Notes: generated from the sequence alone by a model not told the origin. A DNA stretch of 5,314 bases from Parcubacteria group bacterium Athens0714_26 (GCA_007376745.1 VMGU01000064.1:1-5314); one strand, 5' to 3'. Shown: positions 1 to 4,616, counted from the stretch's first letter. Numbers and translations are program-made.

Positions 1-7
1 TTCCCAT
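1..7 (-). CDS. Start of a leftward gene, cut by the window edge
   Basis: Read on the minus strand, an ATG occupies 7-5 and is preceded by AAGGAGG (complement of 14-20) with a 6-nt spacer, a textbook Shine-Dalgarno arrangement. A probable promoter lies further upstream at 110-139. Only ATG GGA A is visible, so nothing can be said about the product. The strong SD contrasts with the rightward genes in this window, most of which have none. I infer a real gene from the SD, the spacing and the promoter together. Confidence 0.6.
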
Positions 8-103
8 ACTTTTCCTCCTTTTTATTTAGTCAATCCTCCAGCTAGCGGATTAAGCCTTACTCATCCCCTCCTTTCTTTTATTTAATTATCAAAATTTGAA
101 ACT
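8..103 (-). other. 5' leader of the leftward gene with repeated SD-like sites
   Basis: Between the likely transcription start (about 103) and the ATG at 7, the minus strand holds three SD-like strings: AAAGGAGGGG (74-65), TGGAGG (40-35) and AAGGAGG (20-14). The first directly precedes a four-codon frame ATG AGT AAG GCT TAA (64-50), but only 2 nt separate its GGAGG from the ATG, which is too close for efficient initiation. No strong hairpin or T-tract was seen. It may be a leader with a minimal upstream reading frame, or simply purine-rich sequence. Confidence 0.3.
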
Positions 104-109
104 GTTTAT

Positions 110-139
110 ATACTAACATAAATATATATGATGTGTCAA
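110..139 (-). promoter_or_regulatory. Probable sigma-70-type promoter for the leftward gene
   Basis: On the minus strand TTGACA (139-134) is a perfect -35 box. After 18 nt comes TAGTAT (115-110), which keeps the key T, A and final A-T of a -10 box. Transcription would start near 103 and give a leader of about 95 nt before the ATG at 7. The box quality and the strong SD downstream support each other. Confidence 0.55.
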
Positions 140-154
140 ATTAAATTCAGGTAA

Positions 155-219
155 ACGAATTTTAGCAAATAATACGAATTTGATTCGCGATATTTATTTT
201 TATTCGAGTTATTCGCGAT
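155..219. repeat. Short direct repeats between the two divergent promoters
   Basis: ACGAATTT occurs at 155-162 and 174-181, 19 nt apart. ATTCGCGAT occurs at 183-191 and 211-219, 28 nt apart, with a degenerate ATTCGAGTT between them at 202-210. The repeats fill the gap between the leftward promoter (110-139) and the rightward promoter (229-257). They could be operator sites for a regulator of both promoters, or copies of a short genome-wide intergenic repeat. Confidence 0.5.
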
Positions 220-228
220 TACTCCGTA

Positions 229-257
229 TGGACATTTTATTAAATTTTTGTTATAAT
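229..257 (+). promoter_or_regulatory. Strong rightward promoter upstream of typA
   Basis: TGGACA (229-234, one mismatch to TTGACA) is followed by an ideal 17-nt spacer and a perfect TATAAT (252-257). TG at 249-250 adds an extended -10 element. Transcription should start near 264, about 293 nt before the typA ATG. This is the best promoter in the window, and it implies that the structured region 311-536 is transcribed. Confidence 0.7.
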
Positions 258-373
258 TTATTTTTAATATAAAAGGCTGAATAACTTAGATTTTAGTTAG
301 GAGAGCAGAATTCGAACTATCGTCAAATTTAGAAGAGAGAATTTGAGCCAAGTTCGAGAAACGACGACGAGCT

Positions 374-409
374 TGTGGTTTTACCACAGCGAGGAGGAGT
401 AACAAAGAA
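374..409 (+). repeat. Hairpin-plus-tail repeat, copy 1 (REP-like)
   Basis: Hairpin TGTGGT-TTT-ACCACA (374-388) is followed by the purine-rich tail GCGAGGAGGAGTAACAAAGA (389-408). The same layout, inverted, occurs at 458-494, where the tail read on the minus strand contains GAGCGACGAGCAACAAAGAA. Stem bases differ between copies while stem ends and tails match, as in REP-type elements. The pairing of the two tails builds much of the leader fold. Confidence 0.45.
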
Positions 410-457
410 ATTGGCCAAATTCACTCTTCCCTTCGGGTGAGCCAATTCCCATCCATC

Positions 458-494
458 TTCTTTGTTGCTCGTCGCTCATGTGCCTATTGGCACA
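458..494 (-). repeat. Hairpin-plus-tail repeat, copy 2 (inverted)
   Basis: On the minus strand, hairpin TGTGCC-AATA-GGCACA (494-479) is followed by a tail containing GAGCGACGAG and AACAAAGAA (477-458). It is the inverted partner of copy 1: both stems end in TGTG/CACA, but the inner stem bases are changed with pairing kept (GT/AC against CC/GG). Confidence 0.45.
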
Positions 495-552
495 CTACGC
501 TCCTCGCGTCTTGAATCTAGACGAGAATTGGCTCACTAAATTGATAAAATAA
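478..552 (+). CDS. Possible 24-codon upstream ORF ahead of typA
   Basis: A frame opens at ATG 478 and stops at TAA 550-552, four nt before the typA ATG. The peptide starts MCLLAHYAPRVL and is otherwise unremarkable. It has no SD, and its start overlaps the base of hairpin 479-494, so initiation would be hindered. If translated, ribosomes would pass through the 525-536 arm and could couple to typA initiation. It is more likely a chance frame. Confidence 0.12.
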   Translation: MCLLAHYAPRVLNLDENWLTKLIK

Positions 553-556
553 AAAT

Positions 557-1270
557 ATGCAAAAAATACGCAACATAGCCATCATCGCCCACGTTGACCA
601 TGGCAAAACTACATTAGTAGATACTCTGCTTAAACAGTCTAACACCGACCTTGGCAAACTTAGCGGCCAGGAACAAATCATGGACAGCAATGAGATTGAA
701 CGCGAGCGCGGCATCACTATTTTTTCAAAAAACGCTTCGGTTATTTTTGAAGACGTAAAAATAAATATCATAGACACCCCCGGACATGCCGATTTCGGAG
801 GCGAGGTGGAGCGGGTGCTTAAAATGGCGGACGGCTCCCTGCTTCTGGTTGACGCGCAGGAAGGCCCTATGCCCCAAACCCGTTTTGTGCTTAAAAAAGC
901 TTTGAATATGAACCACAAAATTATTGTAGTAATAAATAAAATTGATAAGCCCAACGCCCGAGTTAATTATGTTTTAGATAAAATCATAGAGCTTTTTATT
1001 GAACTGGGCGCAACTAACGAACAGCTAAATTTCCCCGTCATCTATGCCTCCGGCAGACTGGGTAAGGCAGGCACCTCTCACGAGCTGGATAAAATGACTG
1101 ACGTTAAACCAATTTTTGAATATATTTTGGAGCACATCCCCGCTCCAGAAACTGACACCAACTCGCCGTTGCAAATGATGATAGTTTCTATCGCTTATGA
1201 TAACTACAAAGGCAGAATCGGCATCGGCAGAATCTATCGCGGTAAAATCACTAACGGCCAAACAATCTAA
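557..1270 (+). CDS. typA: TypA/BipA translational GTPase, N-terminal fragment (frame broken)
   Basis: This is the G domain and the start of domain II of TypA/BipA, an EF-G-like GTPase that binds ribosomes and supports assembly and growth under stress, notably cold. All GTPase motifs are present: G1 AHVDHGKT (residues 11-18), G2 RGIT (51-54), G3 DTPGH (73-77), G4 NKID (127-130) and G5 YAS (162-164), plus the TypA-typical DFGGEVERV (79-87) and GPMPQTRF (103-110). The ATG at 557 fits the family N-terminus (MQKIRNIAIIAHVDHGK); no SD precedes it. The frame runs through GRIGIGRIYRGKITNGQTI and hits TAA at 1268-1270, in the middle of domain II. The rest of the protein continues in the +1 frame from about 1260. 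Fragment of 237 residues; about 600 is normal for the family. Family assignment is near certain; whether the break is real is not. Confidence 0.93.
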   Translation: MQKIRNIAIIAHVDHGKTTLVDTLLKQSNTDLGKLSGQEQIMDSNEIERERGITIFSKNASVIFEDVKINIIDTPGHADFGGEVERVLKMADGSLLLVDAQEGPMPQTRFVLKKALNMNHKIIVVINKIDKPNARVNYVLDKIIELFIELGATNEQLNFPVIYASGRLGKAGTSHELDKMTDVKPIFEYILEHIPAPETDTNSPLQMMIVSIAYDNYKGRIGIGRIYRGKITNGQTI

Positions 1271-2312
1271 AATTACCGGTTTAATGACTTTCGTGGGACT
1301 GGTAAAAAAAGAAATTGATATGCTTGAAGCGGGAGACATCGCCGCCGTCAGCGGCATTGAAAACATAAATATTGGTGATACTATTGCCGACGCAAATAGT
1401 CCCGAGGCCCTACCACCGATTAATATAGAAAAGCCGACTGTTAAAATGATTTTTAGCGTTAACAACTCCCCTTTTGCCGGACAGGAAGGCGAATATTGCA
1501 CTTCCAGAAACTTAAAAGAACGGTTGGAAAAAGAACTGGATAATGACGTGGCTCTTCAAGTTGCGGACGGCAAATCGCCGGATGAATTCATTGTCAGCGG
1601 CCGCGGCGAACTGCATTTATCAATTTTAATTGAAAAAATGCGCCGCGATGGATTTGAACTTCAAGTGTCGCGTCCCGAAGTTATTATGCGAGAAGAAAAC
1701 GGCAAAACTAAGGAGCCTTTTGAGGATATCTGGATAGAAGTTCCGGAAAAATATTCCGGGATGATAATTGAAAAAATCAGTTTGCGTAAAGGACTGCTAA
1801 AAAATATGAACGCTGAAAACGGCATATCTTATTTTCACTTCTTTATACCCACAAGAGGACTGATTGGCTTTAGAAACGAATTTATGATTGATACCAAAGG
1901 CACCGGCATTATCAATACCCTGTTTGCCGGCTATTTTGACAAGCTTGATAATATTTTATCCAGTCCGCACGGCTCGCTTGTGGCGCACGAAACAGGAACC
2001 ACAACCGCCTACGCTCTTTTAAACGCGCAGGAACGCGGTGAAATGTTTATCGGCCCCGGAGTTAAAATTTACGAGGGACAAGTAGTGGGCCAAAATGCCA
2101 AAGCCGAAGACTTAACTTTAAATGTTTGCAAACAAAAACAACTCACTAACTTCCGCGCTAAAACCGACGCGGTCACCGACGACCTTATCCCTCCGCGGGT
2201 TATGTCTTTGGAACAATGTCTGGAATATCTCGGCGATGACGAACTGGCGGAAATAACGCCGAGAAGCATCCGTCTTCGCAAACGCACTCTCCGCAACGCA
2301 TTGAGAAAATAA
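1197..2312 (+). CDS. typA: TypA/BipA, C-terminal fragment in the shifted frame
   Basis: This frame carries the rest of TypA. TypA-like sequence begins only near 1260-1269 (KQSKITGLMTFVGL) and continues through AGDIAAVSG, the domain III segment ending SGRGELHLSILIEKMRRDGF, the BipA-specific segment RGLIGFRNEFM (1855-1887), and the closing SIRLRKR. The nominal ATG at 1197 lies inside the N-terminal fragment, and the residues it adds are an out-of-frame reading, so 1197 is not a natural start. No SD stands in front of it. The two parts give 237 + 347 = 584 residues, against 607 in E. coli, with a gap of about nine residues at the junction. The C-terminal tail after SIRLRKR is short (seven residues), slightly less than usual. 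Without a fix at the junction this part would not be made as functional TypA. Confidence 0.9.
   Translation: MITTKAESASAESIAVKSLTAKQSKITGLMTFVGLVKKEIDMLEAGDIAAVSGIENINIGDTIADANSPEALPPINIEKPTVKMIFSVNNSPFAGQEGEYCTSRNLKERLEKELDNDVALQVADGKSPDEFIVSGRGELHLSILIEKMRRDGFELQVSRPEVIMREENGKTKEPFEDIWIEVPEKYSGMIIEKISLRKGLLKNMNAENGISYFHFFIPTRGLIGFRNEFMIDTKGTGIINTLFAGYFDKLDNILSSPHGSLVAHETGTTTAYALLNAQERGEMFIGPGVKIYEGQVVGQNAKAEDLTLNVCKQKQLTNFRAKTDAVTDDLIPPRVMSLEQCLEYLGDDELAEITPRSIRLRKRTLRNALRK
1260..1268 (+). other. Probable short deletion scar in typA
   Basis: AAACAATC at 1260-1267 is read as (Q)-T-I in the upstream frame and as K-Q-S in the downstream frame, and both readings fit the family. Aligned from memory with E. 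coli BipA, the residues around TIIDSEGKT (nine) have no counterpart here. Loss of about 35 bp between two copies of AAACAATC would remove them and shift the frame as seen (35 = 2 mod 3). Confidence 0.6.
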
Positions 2313-2329
2313 ACGCGTTGATCTAATAT
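2301..2329 (+). promoter_or_regulatory. Possible promoter for the tRNA-Gln gene
   Basis: TTGAGA (2301-2306, five of six to consensus) lies in the last codons of typA. After 17 nt comes TAATAT (2324-2329). Transcription would start near 2336, about 9 nt before the mature tRNA. No terminator separates typA from the tRNA, so read-through from typA is also possible. Confidence 0.4.
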
Positions 2330-2344
2330 TTATATTGTCCGCAT

Positions 2345-2415
2345 TGCCGGGTCGTCTAACGGTAGGACATCGCCCTTTGAAGGCGAGTATCTTGGTTCGA
2401 TCCCAAGCCCGGCAG
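2345..2415 (+). tRNA. trnQ: tRNA-Gln (anticodon TTG)
   Basis: A full 71-nt cloverleaf is visible. The acceptor stem TGCCGGG (2345-2351) pairs perfectly with CCCGGCA (2408-2414). The D stem is GTCT/GGAC with loop AACGGTA. The anticodon stem TCGCC/GGCGA (2370-2374/2382-2386) holds loop CTTTGAA with anticodon TTG at 2377-2379, which reads CAA and CAG. The variable loop is GTAT; the T arm CTTGG/CCAAG carries TTCGATC. The discriminator is G (2415). The weak U1-A72 pair is typical of bacterial tRNA-Gln. CCA is not encoded (CCC follows), so a CCA-adding enzyme is required. Confidence 0.97.
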
Positions 2416-2418
2416 CCC

Positions 2419-2451
2419 TTCTTCGCTACGCTCATCAGGGCCTCCGGCCCT
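2419..2451 (-). repeat. Hairpin-plus-tail repeat, copy 3, just after the tRNA
   Basis: AGGGCC-TCC-GGCCCT (2437-2451) is a perfect, GC-rich 6-bp hairpin. Read on the minus strand it is followed by GATGAGCGTAGCGAAGAA (2436-2419), which resembles the tail of copy 2 (ATGAGCGACGAGC...AAGAA). No T-tract follows on the plus strand, so this is not a standard intrinsic terminator, though it may help define the tRNA 3' end. TATAAT at 2453-2458 touches the hairpin and could be a -10 box for the next gene, but I see no -35 at the right distance. Confidence 0.4.
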
Positions 2452-2470
2452 ATATAATAAAAAGAAGAAG

Positions 2471-2501
2471 GCACTGACGAATCCTTTGGATGTGGAAGTG
2501 T
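2471..2501 (+). promoter_or_regulatory. Small symmetric fold upstream of the GIY-YIG gene
   Basis: GCACT (2471-2475) pairs with AGTGT (2497-2501, one G-U), and ATCC (2481-2484) with GGAT (2488-2491) around loop TTT. Between the two helices lie equal 5-nt internal loops, GACGA and GTGGA. The left strand contains CTGACGA (2474-2480), which matches the hammerhead core CUGANGA, but the matching GAAA is not in place. It ends 13 nt before the GIY-YIG start codon, a position where it could affect initiation. Confidence 0.3.
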
Positions 2502-2514
2502 AAAATAAAATATC

Positions 2515-2760
2515 ATGTACTTCGTTTATATATTAGGATGTGCAGATAAATCTTTTTATGTCGGATGCACAAATAATCTTGAAAAAAGATTGAAACAACA
2601 CAATGAATCAAAATGGGGGGCGCACTACACAAAAATTCGCAGGCCAGTCACCTTGCTGTATTCAGAAGCATTTAATACACTAAAAGTCGCAAGGAAACGC
2701 GAATCAGAAATCAAAGGCTGGCGCCGTGAAAAGAAATTAAATCTAATAAATTCAAAATAA
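2515..2760 (+). CDS. Small GIY-YIG domain protein (YhbQ/UPF0213-like)
   Basis: An 81-residue single-domain GIY-YIG protein. Visible in order are the GIY-type strand VYIL (4-7), the YIG-type YVG (15-17), TNNLEKRLKQHN (19-30) with the catalytic-type Arg25 and His29, and a late helix with Glu63, the residue that normally binds the metal ion. The catalytic set therefore looks intact. The domain is shared by homing endonucleases, UvrC and many small stand-alone proteins; length and sequence point to the last group, whose cellular role is poorly known. No DNA-binding extension is present. No SD precedes the ATG. The gene sits between a tRNA and a palindrome-rich spacer, with a possible own promoter (TATAAT at 2453-2458). 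Such small genes often occur as scattered solo copies, and its place here may be accidental. Confidence 0.88.
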   Translation: MYFVYILGCADKSFYVGCTNNLEKRLKQHNESKWGAHYTKIRRPVTLLYSEAFNTLKVARKRESEIKGWRREKKLNLINSK

Positions 2761-2762
2761 TT

Positions 2763-2810
2763 AACTCGTGATAGGTCATTCGACTCTGAGAATCTCAGAC
2801 TCGATGAGTT
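2763..2810. repeat. Near-perfect palindrome with outer arms
   Basis: TCGA-C-TCTGAGA-A-TCTCAGA-C-TCGA spans 2780-2804: 11 of 12 pairs match around a single central A, with one C-C mismatch. Outside it, AACTC (2763-2767) pairs with GAGTT (2806-2810). No T-tract follows. It may be an operator for a dimeric regulator of the gene at 2866, a transcript-end hairpin, or a remnant of a mobile element. Confidence 0.6.
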
Positions 2811-2828
2811 ATCCCGCAGTTATCCCGC
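2807..2828. repeat. Two tandem 11-bp repeats (AGTTATCCCGC)
   Basis: AGTTATCCCGC occurs twice without a gap (2807-2817 and 2818-2828). The first copy begins inside the right outer arm of the palindrome. An 8-bp perfect palindrome GACGCGTC follows at 2832-2839. Iteron-like operator, or a slippage duplication. Confidence 0.6.
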
Positions 2829-2865
2829 TCGAGACGCGTCGAAAATTGTTAATAAGAATAAATTT

Positions 2866-3501
2866 ATGAAAATCACCAAATTTGGTCATTGCTGTTTATT
2901 AATAGAAGAAAATGGGGCCAGAATATTAATTGACCCAGGGAGCTATTCAACTCAACAGAATACTGTAAAAAATATAGATATTGTAATTATCACTCATAAC
3001 CATCAAGATCACTTTCAAATGGATTCTTTGAAAGCAATTCTGAAAAACAATCCACAGGCAAAAATTATTACTAATAAGAGTATTGGCGCGCTTTTAGAAA
3101 GGGAAGGCATTGTTTTTAATGTTGTTGAAAATGGCCAAAGTATTACTGAGAAAGGAATACTAATCGAGGGATTCGGAGATAAACACGCATTAATACATTC
3201 ATCGCGCCCATCAATTCAAAATACAGGTTATTTTATTGCAAATAAGTTGTTTTATCCGGGTGATGCATTTATAAACCCGCAAAAACAAATTGATATTTTA
3301 GCCCTGCCGGTTTCGGCGCCGTGGGAAACAATAGCCGAATCTATTGATTATGCGCTGGAATTAAAGCCAAAAATTTGTTTCCCCGTTCATGATGGCGGAA
3401 TAAAAGCTCCTGGCGTATTTTATCGTATCCCGCCTGAAGTCTTAGAACCCAAAGGAATTAAATTCGTTGGTTTAGAAATTGATAAAGAATATGAGTTTTA
3501 G
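2866..3501 (+). CDS. Metallo-beta-lactamase-fold hydrolase (UlaG/UPF0173-like)
   Basis: A 211-residue MBL-fold protein of the short UlaG-like/UPF0173 type. It opens with the family pattern FGHCCLLIE...ILIDPG (6-25). The metal-binding motif HxHxDH is THNHQDH (43-49: His44, His46, Asp48, His49). Further likely ligands are His107 or His111, Asp133 in YPGDAF (130-135) and His175 in PVHDGG (173-178). A two-metal hydrolase is therefore expected, but the substrate cannot be read from sequence: family members include lactonases and phosphoesterases, and many are uncharacterised. No signal peptide; cytoplasmic. The ATG starts directly at the conserved first strand (MKITKFGH) and has no SD. The exporter gene follows after 6 nt, so this is probably the first gene of a three-gene transcript. 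Confidence 0.88.
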   Translation: MKITKFGHCCLLIEENGARILIDPGSYSTQQNTVKNIDIVIITHNHQDHFQMDSLKAILKNNPQAKIITNKSIGALLEREGIVFNVVENGQSITEKGILIEGFGDKHALIHSSRPSIQNTGYFIANKLFYPGDAFINPQKQIDILALPVSAPWETIAESIDYALELKPKICFPVHDGGIKAPGVFYRIPPEVLEPKGIKFVGLEIDKEYEF

Positions 3502-3507
3502 ATTTTT

Positions 3508-4122
3508 ATGCCAATAACTCAACTTTTTAGTATTTTTCTATTGGGCTTAATAGGAGGTTCTGTTCCTGGGCCGATATTGGCATCTGCTTTTACGGAATCG
3601 TTAAAATCGGGATTTATTAGAAGTTTAAGAGTTATCTTTAAAGCATTGGTCGGCGAGACCCTTGTTGTGGTTTTGATATTAACTGTATTGTTCTCAGTAA
3701 ATATTCCTCAAATATATTTTTATATTCTCTCCTTAATCGGCGCCTGTGTATTGATTTATCTTGCATTGCAAGTATGGAAAATTAAGGGGATTGGCAGCGG
3801 GAAAAAAGAAATATTTTCTTTCTGGAAGATATTCCTTTTGACGATATTTAATGGCTCATTTTGGATATTTTGGATTACAATTTGTGTTCCACAGGCATTT
3901 TTGCTTAAAGAAAATATTGCTGGAGGGCAATTTATATTCTTGATACTATTTGAACTTGGGTGGCTTTTTTCTACTGTAATTTTAACCTTTATTTTCTCTC
4001 GTTTCCGTCAGCTTTTAACAAATGAGAAAATTGTTCATATTGTATTTAAAGTACTTGCCATCTTGCTTTTGTTATTTGCTATCCAAATGGCATATGAAAG
4101 TGTTAAATATTTTATACAATGA
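3508..4122 (+). CDS. LysE/RhtB-type amino-acid exporter
   Basis: A 204-residue membrane protein with the LysE-superfamily signature near the N-terminus: GGSVPGPILASAFTESLKSG (16-35), including the PGP motif at 20-22. Six hydrophobic segments are visible at roughly 5-27, 44-64, 68-90, 105-128, 140-163 and 177-197, as expected for this family. Characterised members export amino acids such as lysine, arginine, threonine or homoserine, driven by the proton gradient; the substrate here is unknown. It lies between the hydrolase gene (6-nt gap) and the deacylase gene (4-nt ATGA overlap), which implies translational coupling. There is no SD, so it may rely on ribosomes ending on the gene before. It is AT-rich like its neighbours. 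Family assignment is firm at superfamily level only. Confidence 0.85.
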   Translation: MPITQLFSIFLLGLIGGSVPGPILASAFTESLKSGFIRSLRVIFKALVGETLVVVLILTVLFSVNIPQIYFYILSLIGACVLIYLALQVWKIKGIGSGKKEIFSFWKIFLLTIFNGSFWIFWITICVPQAFLLKENIAGGQFIFLILFELGWLFSTVILTFIFSRFRQLLTNEKIVHIVFKVLAILLLLFAIQMAYESVKYFIQ

Positions 4123-4616
4123 TTGACCCAAACAATATTTACAAAAAGTTAATTAATTTACTTGATAGTAATCAAGTTGAGTATAAGTTGTTTTCTCACA
4201 AGGATGCACTAACCTGGGAAGATTTGGCGGTAGTACAGAAAGAAGCCGGATTTTTTGGAACAGAAATGAAATGTATGGTGCTAAAAGTTGATGATGAATT
4301 AATTGTGTATATTACGCTTCAAGGTAAAAAGATAAATTTTGATGTTATTAAAGAAAAATTCGGGGCAACTAAAGTCAGATTTTCTACTCCCGAAGAGCTG
4401 AGTGAACATTTTGGCGCTAAACCGGGTTGTGCCTATCCGTTTGGTTTTGATGCTAGATATGATATTTACATTGACCCAGAGATTTATAAACAAGACTGGT
4501 TGTTATTCAGCCCAGTTATTCCCACCCAAACAGTCCAAGCCAGAGGGTCTGATTTAAAGAAAGTATTTGACTCTTTGGACAACAATGTGCAAGAAGTTAC
4601 TGATTTTAATCAGTAA
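4119..4616 (+). CDS. YbaK/ProX-type aminoacyl-tRNA deacylase
   Basis: A 165-residue stand-alone editing domain of the YbaK/ProX family, which hydrolyses mischarged tRNAs (in known members Cys-, Ala- or other wrong amino acids on tRNA-Pro or related tRNAs). Family marks are FFGTEMKCMVLKVDDELIVYI (45-65, with the family's Lys at 51), a KKINFD strand (70-75), VRFSTPEEL (86-94), the KPGCAYPFGF turn (101-110; family form EPG-PPFG) and the C-terminal RGSDLKK (142-148). The substrate cannot be fixed from sequence. Its ATG overlaps the exporter stop codon (ATGA at 4119-4122), so the two are translationally coupled. The stop codon lies inside a terminator-like hairpin, marking the probable end of the transcript. 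Confidence 0.88.
   Translation: MIDPNNIYKKLINLLDSNQVEYKLFSHKDALTWEDLAVVQKEAGFFGTEMKCMVLKVDDELIVYITLQGKKINFDVIKEKFGATKVRFSTPEELSEHFGAKPGCAYPFGFDARYDIYIDPEIYKQDWLLFSPVIPTQTVQARGSDLKKVFDSLDNNVQEVTDFNQ

Larger units (their letters stand above)
311..536 (+). ncRNA. Highly structured typA leader or stand-alone RNA
   Basis: No convincing gene lies here, but perfect helices are dense. (1) 311-318 pairs with 351-358 (last pair G-U), enclosing 323-329 with 340-346. (2) Hairpin 374-379/383-388, loop TTT. (3) 365-372 with 467-474 (8 bp), adjacent to 401-409 with 458-466 (9 bp); these stack and leave hairpin 2 as a side arm. (4) Inside that, 410-415 with 441-446 and 421-424 with 437-440, capped by a CCCTTCGGG (UUCG-type) tip. 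(5) Hairpin 479-484/489-494. (6) 507-511 with 519-523. Two competing or crossing pairings also exist: 389-396 with 500-507, and 437-448 with 525-536. I match it to no known riboswitch, T-box, 6S or SRP RNA. It may be a cis-regulatory leader, a separate RNA, or the product of inverted repeats. Confidence 0.55.

Noticed and set aside
311..536. T-box, 6S RNA, SRP RNA or CRISPR array
   Set aside because: I see no T-box antiterminator sequence, no SRP tip motif, no 6S-type long open helix, and no regularly spaced repeat-spacer units.
517..954. Minus-strand open frame of 145 codons opposite the typA G domain
   Set aside because: It is antisense to highly conserved GTPase motifs and shows no recognisable protein pattern.
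1259..1272. Programmed +1 frameshift in typA at ATC TAA A, similar in style to prfB
   Set aside because: A +1 slip would rejoin the frames but would still leave about nine residues of domain II missing. There is no SD-like stimulator or CTT TGA C-type slippery site. Deletion explains more.
1025..1501. Minus-strand open frame of 158 codons opposite the typA junction
   Set aside because: It is a shadow of the typA coding frame, with no domain and no ribosome site seen.
2437..2458. Intrinsic terminator after tRNA-Gln
   Set aside because: The hairpin is good, but the sequence after it is TATAATAAAAA, with no T-tract on the plus strand.
2118..2516. Minus-strand open frame of 132 codons across the typA end and the tRNA
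   Set aside because: It reads the tRNA-Gln gene backwards and overlaps a conserved coding region. It shows no domain and is an artefact.
3508..4122. Four- to six-helix membrane toxin or holin instead of an exporter
   Set aside because: The N-terminal GGSVPGP signature with SLKSG spacing and the 204-residue, six-segment layout fit the LysE superfamily.
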